This document shows, piece by piece, positions 8,799-16,092 of a stretch of 17,577 nucleotides of DNA (position 1 is the stretch's first letter; each line of letters starts with the position of its first letter). The position numbers were made by a program, and so were the translations under genes. The notes beneath the pieces are model-generated. The model had not been told where the DNA came from. It saw only the letters and a program-made list of their open reading frames with translations, and did no database searches. Source of the DNA: Firmicutes bacterium UBA5388 (GTDB lineage: Bacteria; Bacillota; UBA4882; UBA10575). Where the stretch lies: the NCBI GenBank assembly GCA_002409975.1, contig DHOO01000079.1, positions 9,233-26,809 of the forward strand. Direction: 5' to 3'.

Positions 8799-10157
8799 AT
8801 GAGTGAAGACTTGCGGACGGAAGATCATACCTGTGAAGACCCAATTGATAACAGCCAGGAAATTAACCAGGAGTGTATCCGCTATTTCCGAGAAACCCCC
8901 GGTTTCCACCGGCTCTTAGCAGCAATTAAGGAGAAATACCGCTCATTGGGGACGCTGGGCGGGAAGATTCATTTATCCAACCTTAAATCGGAAGAGAAGT
9001 CAGCCTTAACCGGCCTTCTGCGGCGGGACTATTCCCGACATTCCCACGCGGAAATCCAGGTGTCGGCAGTGCTTGCCGCTCTCAATAATACCAAATTTCA
9101 AGGTGTTGATTTCCAGGAGGTGCTGGCCGGTTACTGGGGCGAGGAGTTAATCTCGAAAAAAGAGGAGCTTTCTATCTATAATCAGCAACGTGAAGAGTAT
9201 TTTTCAAGGTTAGCAGAGAGATTACCTTCTAAAGCTGCCGGTTGGTTAAGGGAAACCTTAGTTAAGAAAGATAACGCTTATAAGACGCTGATTACCAGAT
9301 ATGAGCAGGATCCGGATGGTCTCAGTAAGGATCTGGAAGTTGTGGGAGCGGCTGTGGCGCAACTTCCGTGTTTAGCGGGGAAAAAAATGCAACTGCCTAT
9401 TTTTTCCTCCCAACTGACTGCTGATCCCCATTTTTTTGACCGGACGATGCCTGCCCGATACCTTTTTATTTATGCACTGGTTCATATCTTTGATGAGCAA
9501 AAACCAACCAATGCTTTTACTGAAGCCGAGCTTCTATACAAAGCAGGTCTTTTTAGTACGGAGATTGCTAATTACACGATTAGCTGTGGTTTACTCGGCT
9601 ACATTAATGAAAATGAAATTCACCAAGGATGGCTGGGGTTTTACCGGAGCGGTGAGTCTTTACAGGTTTCGGTGGAGAATTTGAGCCGTTTAGAACGGGT
9701 AATCAGCCCCTGTGGCCTGGTTTTTGTGATGGAAAATCCGGCGGTCTTTTCGGCCTTGGCTGAGCGTTGGAATAAGAAATTTGTTTCCTCTTTACCGCTG
9801 GTCTGTGTTAACGGACAGGTGAATCTGGCGACATTTGCTCTTTTAGAAATGCTGGTTGCCAGTGGCGCTCTGCTCTATTATTCTGGGGATTTTGACCCCG
9901 AAGGTCTACTGATTGCTGATCGTCTAAAAAAAAGGTTTGACGAGAAACTTCTGCTCTGGCGCTATTCAGTTGCGGATTACCGCAACTCTCTTTCCGTTCA
10001 GCGGTTAACTGCTGAACGGCTAAAACAGCTACAAAGATTGGAGGATCAGTCCTTAAAAAAGGTAGGAGCGGCAATGGCTGAAGCTAAATATGCGGGTTAC
10101 CAAGAAGTCTTAGTTGCAGAACTCTGGAAGGATGTGCAGTCCTTAATGCCGAAATAA
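8799..10157 (+). CDS. jetD: Wadjet JetD, Toprim-domain nuclease (TIGR02679/DUF2399 type)
   Basis: A 452-residue protein. The C-terminal third is a Toprim domain: 'VFVMENPAVF' supplies the catalytic Glu (E312), and 'LLYYSGDFDPEGL' supplies the DxD pair (D364, D366) that binds divalent metal. The N-terminal half ('SEEKSALTGLLRRDYS', then 'AEIQVSAVLAAL') resembles the N-terminal region of TIGR02679 proteins, thought to be an arm or DNA-binding part. In studied Wadjet systems JetD is the nuclease that cleaves small circular DNA once the JetABC motor has reeled it in. All three Toprim acidic residues are present, so activity is expected. ATG 8799 lies 2 bases after the jetC stop, and the jetC end supplies a weak purine-rich ribosome binding site. 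No terminator is visible after the stop, so read-through into the downstream regulator gene is possible. Confidence 0.9.
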   Translation: MSEDLRTEDHTCEDPIDNSQEINQECIRYFRETPGFHRLLAAIKEKYRSLGTLGGKIHLSNLKSEEKSALTGLLRRDYSRHSHAEIQVSAVLAALNNTKFQGVDFQEVLAGYWGEELISKKEELSIYNQQREEYFSRLAERLPSKAAGWLRETLVKKDNAYKTLITRYEQDPDGLSKDLEVVGAAVAQLPCLAGKKMQLPIFSSQLTADPHFFDRTMPARYLFIYALVHIFDEQKPTNAFTEAELLYKAGLFSTEIANYTISCGLLGYINENEIHQGWLGFYRSGESLQVSVENLSRLERVISPCGLVFVMENPAVFSALAERWNKKFVSSLPLVCVNGQVNLATFALLEMLVASGALLYYSGDFDPEGLLIADRLKKRFDEKLLLWRYSVADYRNSLSVQRLTAERLKQLQRLEDQSLKKVGAAMAEAKYAGYQEVLVAELWKDVQSLMPK

Positions 10158-10244
10158 TTAAATCGACAAGCATCGAAGTCATTTCTTTAGACGGGATAGT
10201 TGAAGATGAGGACAACGTAATAGCTCTAGTAGGGGGTGGTTTTA

Positions 10245-11654
10245 ATGAAATTGGCAATCAAAAAGACCGCTATTTTCAGAGTTTTGAATAGCTTGATTGA
10301 AGATCGTCTAGTAACTATTTGGAACTGCACAGCAGAAACCCCTTTTTCTTATAGAGCAAAACGCTGCTTTTTTGTAGCTTTTTCTTTCTTTTTCCTATTG
10401 GCGCTTTTTATTTATAGTCAGAAGGCGCTAATTCCAAAGAAGGATAAAATCTCTGTCTATTCCAGATTGGAAATGAAGCAGATTGTCGCTAATCTACATG
10501 TTAGACTTAGTAACTATGAAAATATTTCCTTTCAATTTATTGCTAATCAAGAACTCAACAATATGCTGGAAAATTACGCTAACATTGCTGATCCTTATGA
10601 AGTATCGCTGATTAGTCAGAAGTTTTCCCATTTCTTAGAAGGATACTCCTTTTTTGATCAGGTAATTCACGATGCAGTTTATATTGATATTAATAATCCG
10701 AAACGGAAAGCATTAACGATGGGCGAAACAGTTTCCAATGAATTTATTCAGACTTTTCGTCGGAGTGAAGAATATAATGAGATTATTCAGGCAGGAGGAA
10801 AAACGGTTTGGTTGCGACCGGCACGGATCAGTTCGGCTAAGGATTACTATTTGATTTTGGGGAGGAGAATTAACCATTTATATTCCGGAGACGCGTTAGG
10901 TATACTATTGCTGTTTCTTAAAGAAAAATATCTGGATTATTCCATCAATGACTGCCTTTATAATGACGGGCATTCATTTAGCGGTAAACTAAAGAGTGAT
11001 TATTTTTTATTAATCGATGGCGAGGGCACAATTCTCTCCACTCCTTTCAAACAACAGATTACCGAGGATGTTTCCTTTGCTTTATCTGGTTTGAAAGTTT
11101 CCAAGTTAAATACAAGAGTGGATTTTACCTGTCAGGCCCATGACCGCACTGTCTTAGTTATTAACCAACCCGTCGAGCATGCGGGCTGGTTTTTACTGAA
11201 TGTGATTCCTGTTTCACCGACGATTATTGGAAAAGCACGGTTGATTCATTTCATCCAAGCATTATCTTGGCTTGTTTTTATAAGTATAGAAATTTTCCTT
11301 TTCCTATCAGGTCTGGCCATATATAAAACGCTGTTCCGCACGCCTCTGCTTTTGAATAGTAACCATTCCGCGAATAAGCCCAAGTGGTTAAAAAAACTTA
11401 ATGAGCGAGAAAAACAGATCTTATCACTGATGGCCCAAGGTTATGATAACCGAGAGATTGCTAAACGTATCCATGTTGCGGAACAAACCGTTAAAAATAA
11501 TATCAGCGCCATTTATGGCAAGTTGCAGGTAAGCGGCAGAGTGCAAGCTTCTTTGAAAGCTATTGAGGCTGGTTTAACGGATAAAGAAAATGGGGAAAAA
11601 TCGGCGATGGAAATCAAAGCCGGGCGCTTCGATACGCCTCGCAGAATTCGTTAG
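10245..11654 (+). CDS. Membrane-anchored one-component regulator: external Cache-like sensor plus LuxR-type HTH
   Basis: A 469-residue protein with an unusual architecture. A short cytoplasmic N-terminus (1-40) precedes transmembrane segment 1 (about 41-59, 'FFVAFSFFFLLALFIYS'). An external domain of about 275 residues follows, then transmembrane segment 2 (about 335-362) and a cytoplasmic LuxR/GerE helix-turn-helix (about 385-445; LNEREKQILSLMAQGYDNRE, then TVKNNISAIYGKL). The external part looks like a double-Cache domain ('YFLLIDGEGTILSTP' near its end). This layout is common for AraC-type YesN-like regulators but less so for LuxR-type ones. It would sense an extracellular ligand and bind DNA directly, with no kinase or receiver. 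ATG 10245 is preferred over GTG 10236 because AGGGGG (10231-10236) gives 8-base spacing. A strong terminator follows, then the transporter it probably controls (inference from adjacency). Confidence 0.85.
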   Translation: MKLAIKKTAIFRVLNSLIEDRLVTIWNCTAETPFSYRAKRCFFVAFSFFFLLALFIYSQKALIPKKDKISVYSRLEMKQIVANLHVRLSNYENISFQFIANQELNNMLENYANIADPYEVSLISQKFSHFLEGYSFFDQVIHDAVYIDINNPKRKALTMGETVSNEFIQTFRRSEEYNEIIQAGGKTVWLRPARISSAKDYYLILGRRINHLYSGDALGILLLFLKEKYLDYSINDCLYNDGHSFSGKLKSDYFLLIDGEGTILSTPFKQQITEDVSFALSGLKVSKLNTRVDFTCQAHDRTVLVINQPVEHAGWFLLNVIPVSPTIIGKARLIHFIQALSWLVFISIEIFLFLSGLAIYKTLFRTPLLLNSNHSANKPKWLKKLNEREKQILSLMAQGYDNREIAKRIHVAEQTVKNNISAIYGKLQVSGRVQASLKAIEAGLTDKENGEKSAMEIKAGRFDTPRRIR

Positions 11655-11742
11655 GCAATCAATATTTTGTGGTTAAATCCTAAATCAATCACTTATGATT
11701 TCTTAATTTGTTCGAATAATTTGCGTTGTTCAGTGTAGCGGG

Positions 11743-11774
11743 CGCCGGTTGTCAATGACAACCGGCGTTTTTTT
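11743..11774 (+). terminator. Intrinsic terminator after the LuxR-type regulator
   Basis: A GC-rich stem of 10 bp (CGCCGGTTGT at 11743-11752 with ACAACCGGCG at 11758-11767), a 5-base loop, then seven T (11768-11774). This is a textbook rho-independent terminator and separates the regulator gene from the transporter operon. Confidence 0.93.
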
Positions 11775-11918
11775 GTGGTCTACGGCTGGTAGTTAGCACT
11801 TTATTTAAAGCAGGCAAAATTGGTTAAACCTGATGTTCAATAAAGGACTACTAAATTCGAAAGGAGGGAAAAGCAAATTAAGGGGTTTATGTAAAGTAGA
11901 TATGATGGTAGAGAGAAG

Positions 11919-11968
11919 GGTACTTTAGTACCGATTTGATTAAGTAGGCATAAAGGTACGTCAGTACC
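11919..11968. promoter_or_regulatory. Paired dyad operator candidates GGTAC-N4-GTACC
   Basis: Two copies of the same symmetric element, at 11919-11932 (GGTACTTTAGTACC, arms extend to 6 bp) and 11955-11968 (GGTACGTCAGTACC). The copies start 36 bases apart and both continue with GA. The second copy overlaps the place where the -35 box of the 11981 promoter would lie. This is the arrangement expected for a dimeric activator such as the LuxR-type protein encoded just upstream. That link is inference. Confidence 0.55.
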
Positions 11969-11986
11969 GAAATAATTCATTATAAT
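11958..11986 (+). promoter_or_regulatory. Candidate promoter for the ABC transporter operon
   Basis: A perfect -10 hexamer TATAAT (11981-11986) has, 17 bases upstream, only a poor -35 match (ACGTCA, 11958-11963, 3 of 6). A weak -35 overlapped by a dyad fits an activator-dependent promoter. The region is AT-rich, so chance -10 matches are likely. Confidence 0.4.
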
Positions 11987-12147
11987 AATAAGTATAAAAG
12001 GCATGAAGAAGCAGATGATTAATGAAATATGAGGTGGTGAGAAAAATGTTGTAATTTGTAGTGATAGTTTGAAGGGCGGTTTTATTGAGAGCACTTGGTT
12101 TAGTGTTTAAAAGGATGATTTTAAGAGTTATTAAGGAGGAAAATAAA

Positions 12148-13143
12148 GTGAAGAAAAGGACCCTGATGATTTTTGTTATCTTGGCTATGATGTTAAATCT
12201 TGTTACTCTGACCATTGCGGCGCCAAAAGAGAAATTAATGGTTTACACTTCTATGAAGGAGCATTTAATTGGTCAACTGCGGGATGGTTTTTTAACTAAA
12301 TACCCAGGAGTTCAATTCGATTACTATTCGGCTGGCGCCGGAAAGTTAATGGCTAAAATCGCGACGGAGCGTCAGGCGGGGAAAATTGCGGCTGATGTGA
12401 TCTGGACCAGCGAGATACCGGACTTTTACCAGATGAAAGCGGAAGGTATCCTTGAAAAGTATGTTTCTCCGGAGGCGTCCAAGATTGTCAGTCCGGTCAA
12501 AGACAAGGATGGGTACTTCACCCCCGCTCGCCTCGGTACTCTGGGCATAGCTTATAACACCAACAAGATTAAAAATCCCCCTACAAAATGGGAAGACCTG
12601 TTAGGAAGAGAATTTGAAGGCGGTTTTGGGATTGCCAATCCGGCCTTGTCCGGAACAGCCATGGTCAGTGTGGCGATGATTGTCGAGAATCTTGGTTGGG
12701 ATTATATCGAGAAACTCCGGGCGAATGGCGCCAAAATGGGTCAAGGTTCGGGACAAGTTGTTGATGATACTGCTATGGGTGATTTAAAGGCTTGTATTGC
12801 GGTGGACTATATTACAATTAGTAAGATAGAGAAGGGCGCGACTTTAGGATTTGCTTATACTTCTCAGATGTTAGTTATCCCCAGTCCCTTGGCGATTTTT
12901 AAGGGTACACCCAACCTGGGAACAGCTAAGAAATTTGTTGATTTCATGCTTTCTAAAGAGGGTCAAACTATTATCGCTAACAGTCTAACGCTGCCGATCC
13001 GTCAAGATGTGCCGATAGTAAAGAATGTCGGTTTAGTTACTCCGGAAGAGGCAGTAAAGAGAGCAATGCCAATCGATTATGAACAGTTAATCATTAATAA
13101 GCCTGCTATTATTGACAAATTTACGGCGATTATGACGAAATAA
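12148..13143 (+). CDS. ABC transporter solute-binding protein (FbpA/AfuA-like, type 2 fold)
   Basis: A 331-residue extracytoplasmic binding protein starting at GTG 12148 with AAGGAGGA (12133-12140) 7 bases upstream. The frame is open further upstream (a TTG at 12085), but that part has no ribosome binding site and no family signal. Residues 1-25 form a signal peptide (KKR, hydrophobic core, 'TIAA') with a signal-peptidase I-type site near 24-26 and no lipobox Cys. The mature part has 'LMVYTSMKE' (30-38), 'DYYSAGAGKLMAKI' (58-71) and 'ADVIWTSEIPDFYQMKAEG', typical of the ferric-ion/hexose-phosphate/aminoethylphosphonate binding-protein group. The tandem tyrosines that bind iron in the C-terminal half of FbpA are not evident; the only Tyr pair is Y59-Y60. 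I therefore do not call it an iron protein. It delivers substrate to the permease encoded downstream. Confidence 0.87.
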   Translation: MKKRTLMIFVILAMMLNLVTLTIAAPKEKLMVYTSMKEHLIGQLRDGFLTKYPGVQFDYYSAGAGKLMAKIATERQAGKIAADVIWTSEIPDFYQMKAEGILEKYVSPEASKIVSPVKDKDGYFTPARLGTLGIAYNTNKIKNPPTKWEDLLGREFEGGFGIANPALSGTAMVSVAMIVENLGWDYIEKLRANGAKMGQGSGQVVDDTAMGDLKACIAVDYITISKIEKGATLGFAYTSQMLVIPSPLAIFKGTPNLGTAKKFVDFMLSKEGQTIIANSLTLPIRQDVPIVKNVGLVTPEEAVKRAMPIDYEQLIINKPAIIDKFTAIMTK

Positions 13144-13165
13144 AAAACTGCTTGCTTACAAAGAC

Positions 13166-13201
13166 CTCCCGTAGCTGCACGAATTTGTGCGACTACGGGA
13201 G
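13166..13201 (+). other. Intercistronic hairpin between binding protein and ATPase
   Basis: A 9-bp perfect stem (CTCCCGTAG at 13166-13174 with CTACGGGAG at 13193-13201) is capped by an inner 4-bp stem (GCAC/GTGC) and a 6-base loop. No T-run follows, only ATAAGTTTG. It is more likely an mRNA-stabilising or partial-attenuation element than a full terminator. Such elements often leave the binding-protein message more abundant than the downstream subunits. Confidence 0.6.
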
Positions 13202-13252
13202 ATAAGTTTGTATTTGAAGAGCTAAAATCTTAATTAAAGGCAGGGGTTTTGG

Positions 13253-14347
13253 ATGGCCGAAGTAAAGTTGGAAAACATCAGTAAACACTATGGAGAGCAT
13301 AGAGTAATAGAGAATTTAAATATTACCGTCAAGGAAGGGGAATGTTTTACTTTTTTAGGACCATCGGGTTGTGGTAAGACTGTAATTTTGCGATTAATCG
13401 CTGGTTTTGAACGTCCTACGAACGGGGAAATATTTATCGGTTCCTCCCTTGTAAGCAGCGCCGAACAGAAGATCCATCTCCCCCCGGAGGAACGTAAAAT
13501 TGGAGTGGTTTTTCAGGATTATGCTGTTTGGCCTCATAAGACAGTCTATGAAAATGTGATTTATCCACTAAAGATACAGAGAATTGATAAGAATGAAGCT
13601 AAGCAAAGAACAATGCAAGCTATAACTCAGGTCGGGTTGAAGGGTTTGGAAAAAAGGCTACCCTATCAGCTGTCCGGTGGCCAGCAGCAGAGGGTGGCTT
13701 TGGCGCGGGCTTTAGTTTCAAAACCGGAAATCATGCTGTTGGATGAACCTTTAAATAACCTTGATGCCAAGCTCCGTGAAGAAATGCGGTTTGAGATCAA
13801 GGAGCTGCAAAGAGAGATCGGAGTTACTATTCTTTATGTGACCCACGATCAAGAGGTGGCCTTGGCCATTTCCGACCGGATCGCCATTTTCGATCATACC
13901 GGTCATGTTCGTCAAATTGGCGCCCCAAGGGAAATTTATGAAAAACCTGCGGATAAGTATGTCTTTAATTTTATGGGTGTTTCTAATTTTATTCCTTTGG
14001 AAATTAAAAACGGTGCAACAATAATTGAAGACAGCAATATCCCGGTTGCTTTACAACCGCCAACCGGTAAAAAAGAGGCCTTAAGAATGCTAGCGGCTTG
14101 CCGACCGTTTGATATCGAATTAACCAGGGAAAACACAGGAATGAAAGGCGAAGTGAAAAGAGTGACTTTTCTTGGAGCCACAATGGATTACCGGATCAAC
14201 CTGGGTGAGAAGGAACTGCGAATACAACAAGATACGCAGGAAGCATTACAGAATAATCTTTTATTTAAGGAAGGAGAAGATTGTTTCCTGAAATTTCATA
14301 ATGTAGCGTGGTTTGAATCACAAAGCGTAGAAATGGGGGTGTCGTAA
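13253..14347 (+). CDS. ABC transporter ATP-binding protein, first of two (CUT1/Fbp-type)
   Basis: A 364-residue ATPase of the PotA/FbpC/UgpC-like group with a C-terminal TOBE-type extension. Motifs: Walker A GPSGCGKT (36-43), Q-loop 'VVFQDYAVWPH', signature LSGGQ (140-144), Walker B with D164-E165, D-loop 'NNLDAKL' and H-loop H198 ('VTHDQ'). The residue after Walker A is Val44, where the second ATPase and most relatives have Thr. The C-terminal part (about 240-364) carries the regulatory/TOBE domain. The start is ATG 13253 with AGGGG (13242-13246) upstream. The stop overlaps the permease start (TAATG at 14345-14349). It powers import through the fused permease, probably as a heterodimer with the second ATPase of the operon (inference). 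Confidence 0.92.
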   Translation: MAEVKLENISKHYGEHRVIENLNITVKEGECFTFLGPSGCGKTVILRLIAGFERPTNGEIFIGSSLVSSAEQKIHLPPEERKIGVVFQDYAVWPHKTVYENVIYPLKIQRIDKNEAKQRTMQAITQVGLKGLEKRLPYQLSGGQQQRVALARALVSKPEIMLLDEPLNNLDAKLREEMRFEIKELQREIGVTILYVTHDQEVALAISDRIAIFDHTGHVRQIGAPREIYEKPADKYVFNFMGVSNFIPLEIKNGATIIEDSNIPVALQPPTGKKEALRMLAACRPFDIELTRENTGMKGEVKRVTFLGATMDYRINLGEKELRIQQDTQEALQNNLLFKEGEDCFLKFHNVAWFESQSVEMGVS

Positions 14348-16092
14348 TGGGAATGATCCAGACAGGTAAGAATCGAAAAAACCTTGTTTTCTCCAAGAAA
14401 GTTGCTGATCTTAAAAAATTTGGCGCGGCGGAGTTGGTTCTTATCTTATCTATTATAGTATTAGTAGTAGTAGTGGCAATTCCGATCCTTTTAATTTTCT
14501 GGAATGCTTTCACGACGGCAGACGGCAAGTTTAATATAAAAGATGTCATTTGGATTTTGAGTAAACCCGAAACTTATCAAGCATTATTAAATTCGGTGAC
14601 CATTGCTCTTGGGGTCACGATGCTTAGTACGATCTTAGGTGTATTCTTTGCGTGGCTAGTCACCCGGACTGATTTACCGTTTAAAGGAGCGATGAAACTT
14701 TTGTTTATTGTTCCTTTTATGCTGCCTTCATTTATTGGGGCGATGGCTTGGAAAATATTGCTTTCTCCCCGGGGCGGTTATATTAATGTCTTTTTTAAGA
14801 ACCTACTTGGTATCGATAAACCCCTATTCAACATCTATGGGATGGCGGGGATTATTATTGTGGAGACCATGTACTTGTTCCCCTTTGTCTTTTTGCAGGT
14901 AAGCGGGGCGCTGGAGAGAATGGATCCGACCCTTGAGGAATCGGCTCAAATCTCAGGAATTGACCTGTTTACGATTACCAGAAAAATTACTTTTCCTTTA
15001 ATAACCCCCAGTATAATTGCGGGGGCGTTATTGGTAGCTTTGTATTCGCTGTCCCATTTTGGTGTTCCGGCTATTCTTGGCACGGAAGTTGGTATTTACA
15101 ATATCCCGACTTTGATTTATCAGAAGATTTACGCCAGCGCCGGGAGTTTTGAAGCCATTCGTACCGGGACCGTTCTTGCTTCAATCCTGGTTATTTCGGC
15201 CGCAATCATTATGTACCTGCAAAATTTGGTTTTAAAGAAAGGGCGGTACCAGATTATTGCCGGTAAAAGCATGCGCCCAATGTTGCTCAAATTACGCGGT
15301 TTTAAAATTCCCTTACTGATTTTTAGTATTCTTTATATTGCGGTGACGGTTCTTTTGCCGACAGTGACTGTCTTCTTGGTGGGAGCATTGAAAACGTACG
15401 GCTTGCCTTTAAAACATAAACATATGACTCTGGAGAACTTCAAGTATATCTTGTTCTCTTGGAAGATGACGAAGGATGCGATTAAAAACAGTGTCGTCCT
15501 TTCGCTGGGAGCGGCGTTTGTTACCATGTTGGTAGGAACCATGATTTCATATGTTATTGTTAAAATGAAGGTAAAAGGCAAATTTATTCTGGAATTCCTA
15601 GGGATGCTGCCGTTTTCGGTTCCAGGAACCGTTATCGCTTTGGGAGTAATCCTGACCTGGAGCGGAAGATTTGGCGTTAATCTCTATAATACGGCTGGGA
15701 TCATCTTCGTGGCTTATATCGCTCGTTACATGGCCTTTGCTCTTAAATCCACTTCGGCGGCTCTGGAACAGGTCCATGACTCTCTGGAGGAAGCTTCCAG
15801 GTCTTGCGGGGCCACCCATTGGCAAGCCTTAAAACACATAGTATTACCTTTGATTAAGCCGGGAATGGTTGCTGCTTTCTTCTTGATCTTCCTTCCCGCC
15901 CTTCGGGAATTAACCACTTCTGTTTTACTTTACGGACCAACCACCCGTACTATCGGCGTAGCTATTTATGCCCTAAATGAAGATGGAGAAACAGTATATG
16001 CGATGGCATTAGCCTCCATAGCCTTGGTTATCATTGTGCTCGGGGAGATTCTAATCAGGAAAATTACCAGCACGAAGGAGGGGAATGGATAA
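14347..16092 (+). CDS. ABC transporter permease, two fused transmembrane domains (FbpB-like)
   Basis: A 581-residue permease containing two homologous six-helix-type halves. Each has the EAA loop that docks on an ATPase: first 'EESAQISGIDLFTITRKITF' from residue 197, second 'EEASRSCGATHWQALKHIVL' from residue 481. A strong first membrane segment lies near residues 34-58 ('LVLILSIIVLVVVVAIPILLI'-like). The fused FbpB/SfuB-type arrangement means one polypeptide supplies both transmembrane domains and two different ATPase docking sites. Start and stop are both in TAATG overlaps with the ATPase genes on either side, implying stoichiometric translation. Length is slightly above the usual 510-560 because of an N-terminal extension of about 30 polar residues. 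Substrate unknown. Confidence 0.92.
   Translation: MGMIQTGKNRKNLVFSKKVADLKKFGAAELVLILSIIVLVVVVAIPILLIFWNAFTTADGKFNIKDVIWILSKPETYQALLNSVTIALGVTMLSTILGVFFAWLVTRTDLPFKGAMKLLFIVPFMLPSFIGAMAWKILLSPRGGYINVFFKNLLGIDKPLFNIYGMAGIIIVETMYLFPFVFLQVSGALERMDPTLEESAQISGIDLFTITRKITFPLITPSIIAGALLVALYSLSHFGVPAILGTEVGIYNIPTLIYQKIYASAGSFEAIRTGTVLASILVISAAIIMYLQNLVLKKGRYQIIAGKSMRPMLLKLRGFKIPLLIFSILYIAVTVLLPTVTVFLVGALKTYGLPLKHKHMTLENFKYILFSWKMTKDAIKNSVVLSLGAAFVTMLVGTMISYVIVKMKVKGKFILEFLGMLPFSVPGTVIALGVILTWSGRFGVNLYNTAGIIFVAYIARYMAFALKSTSAALEQVHDSLEEASRSCGATHWQALKHIVLPLIKPGMVAAFFLIFLPALRELTTSVLLYGPTTRTIGVAIYALNEDGETVYAMALASIALVIIVLGEILIRKITSTKEGNG

Larger units (their letters stand above)
11775..12147 (+). promoter_or_regulatory. 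Control region and long leader of the ABC transporter operon
   Basis: About 370 bases with no supportable gene. It holds an orphan Shine-Dalgarno (AAGGAGGG, 11861-11868) with no start codon at usable distance, two GGTAC-N4-GTACC dyads (11919-11968), and a candidate -10 TATAAT (11981-11986). A roughly 155-base untranslated leader then follows, with very short reading frames (12003-12032, 12022-12054, and an ATG-TTG-TAA at 12046 preceded by GAGGTGG). The leader does not match a riboswitch I can recognise. Confidence 0.6.

Noticed and set aside
10088..10289. Open frame bridging the jetD end and the regulator start, with a plausible-looking middle (SLDGIVEDEDNVIALVGGG)
   Set aside because: It has no convincing start codon or ribosome binding site in the gap, overlaps both neighbouring genes in another frame, and matches no family I know.
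12085..12147. TTG-initiated 21-codon N-terminal extension of the solute-binding protein
   Set aside because: It would bury the signal peptide, has no ribosome binding site, and GTG 12148 has an excellent one (AAGGAGGA) followed by a canonical signal peptide.
12148..13143. Naming the binding protein FbpA (ferric iron) and the operon fbpABC
   Set aside because: The iron-binding tandem tyrosines are not evident and two ATPases are present; the family is compatible with several substrates, so no symbol was given.
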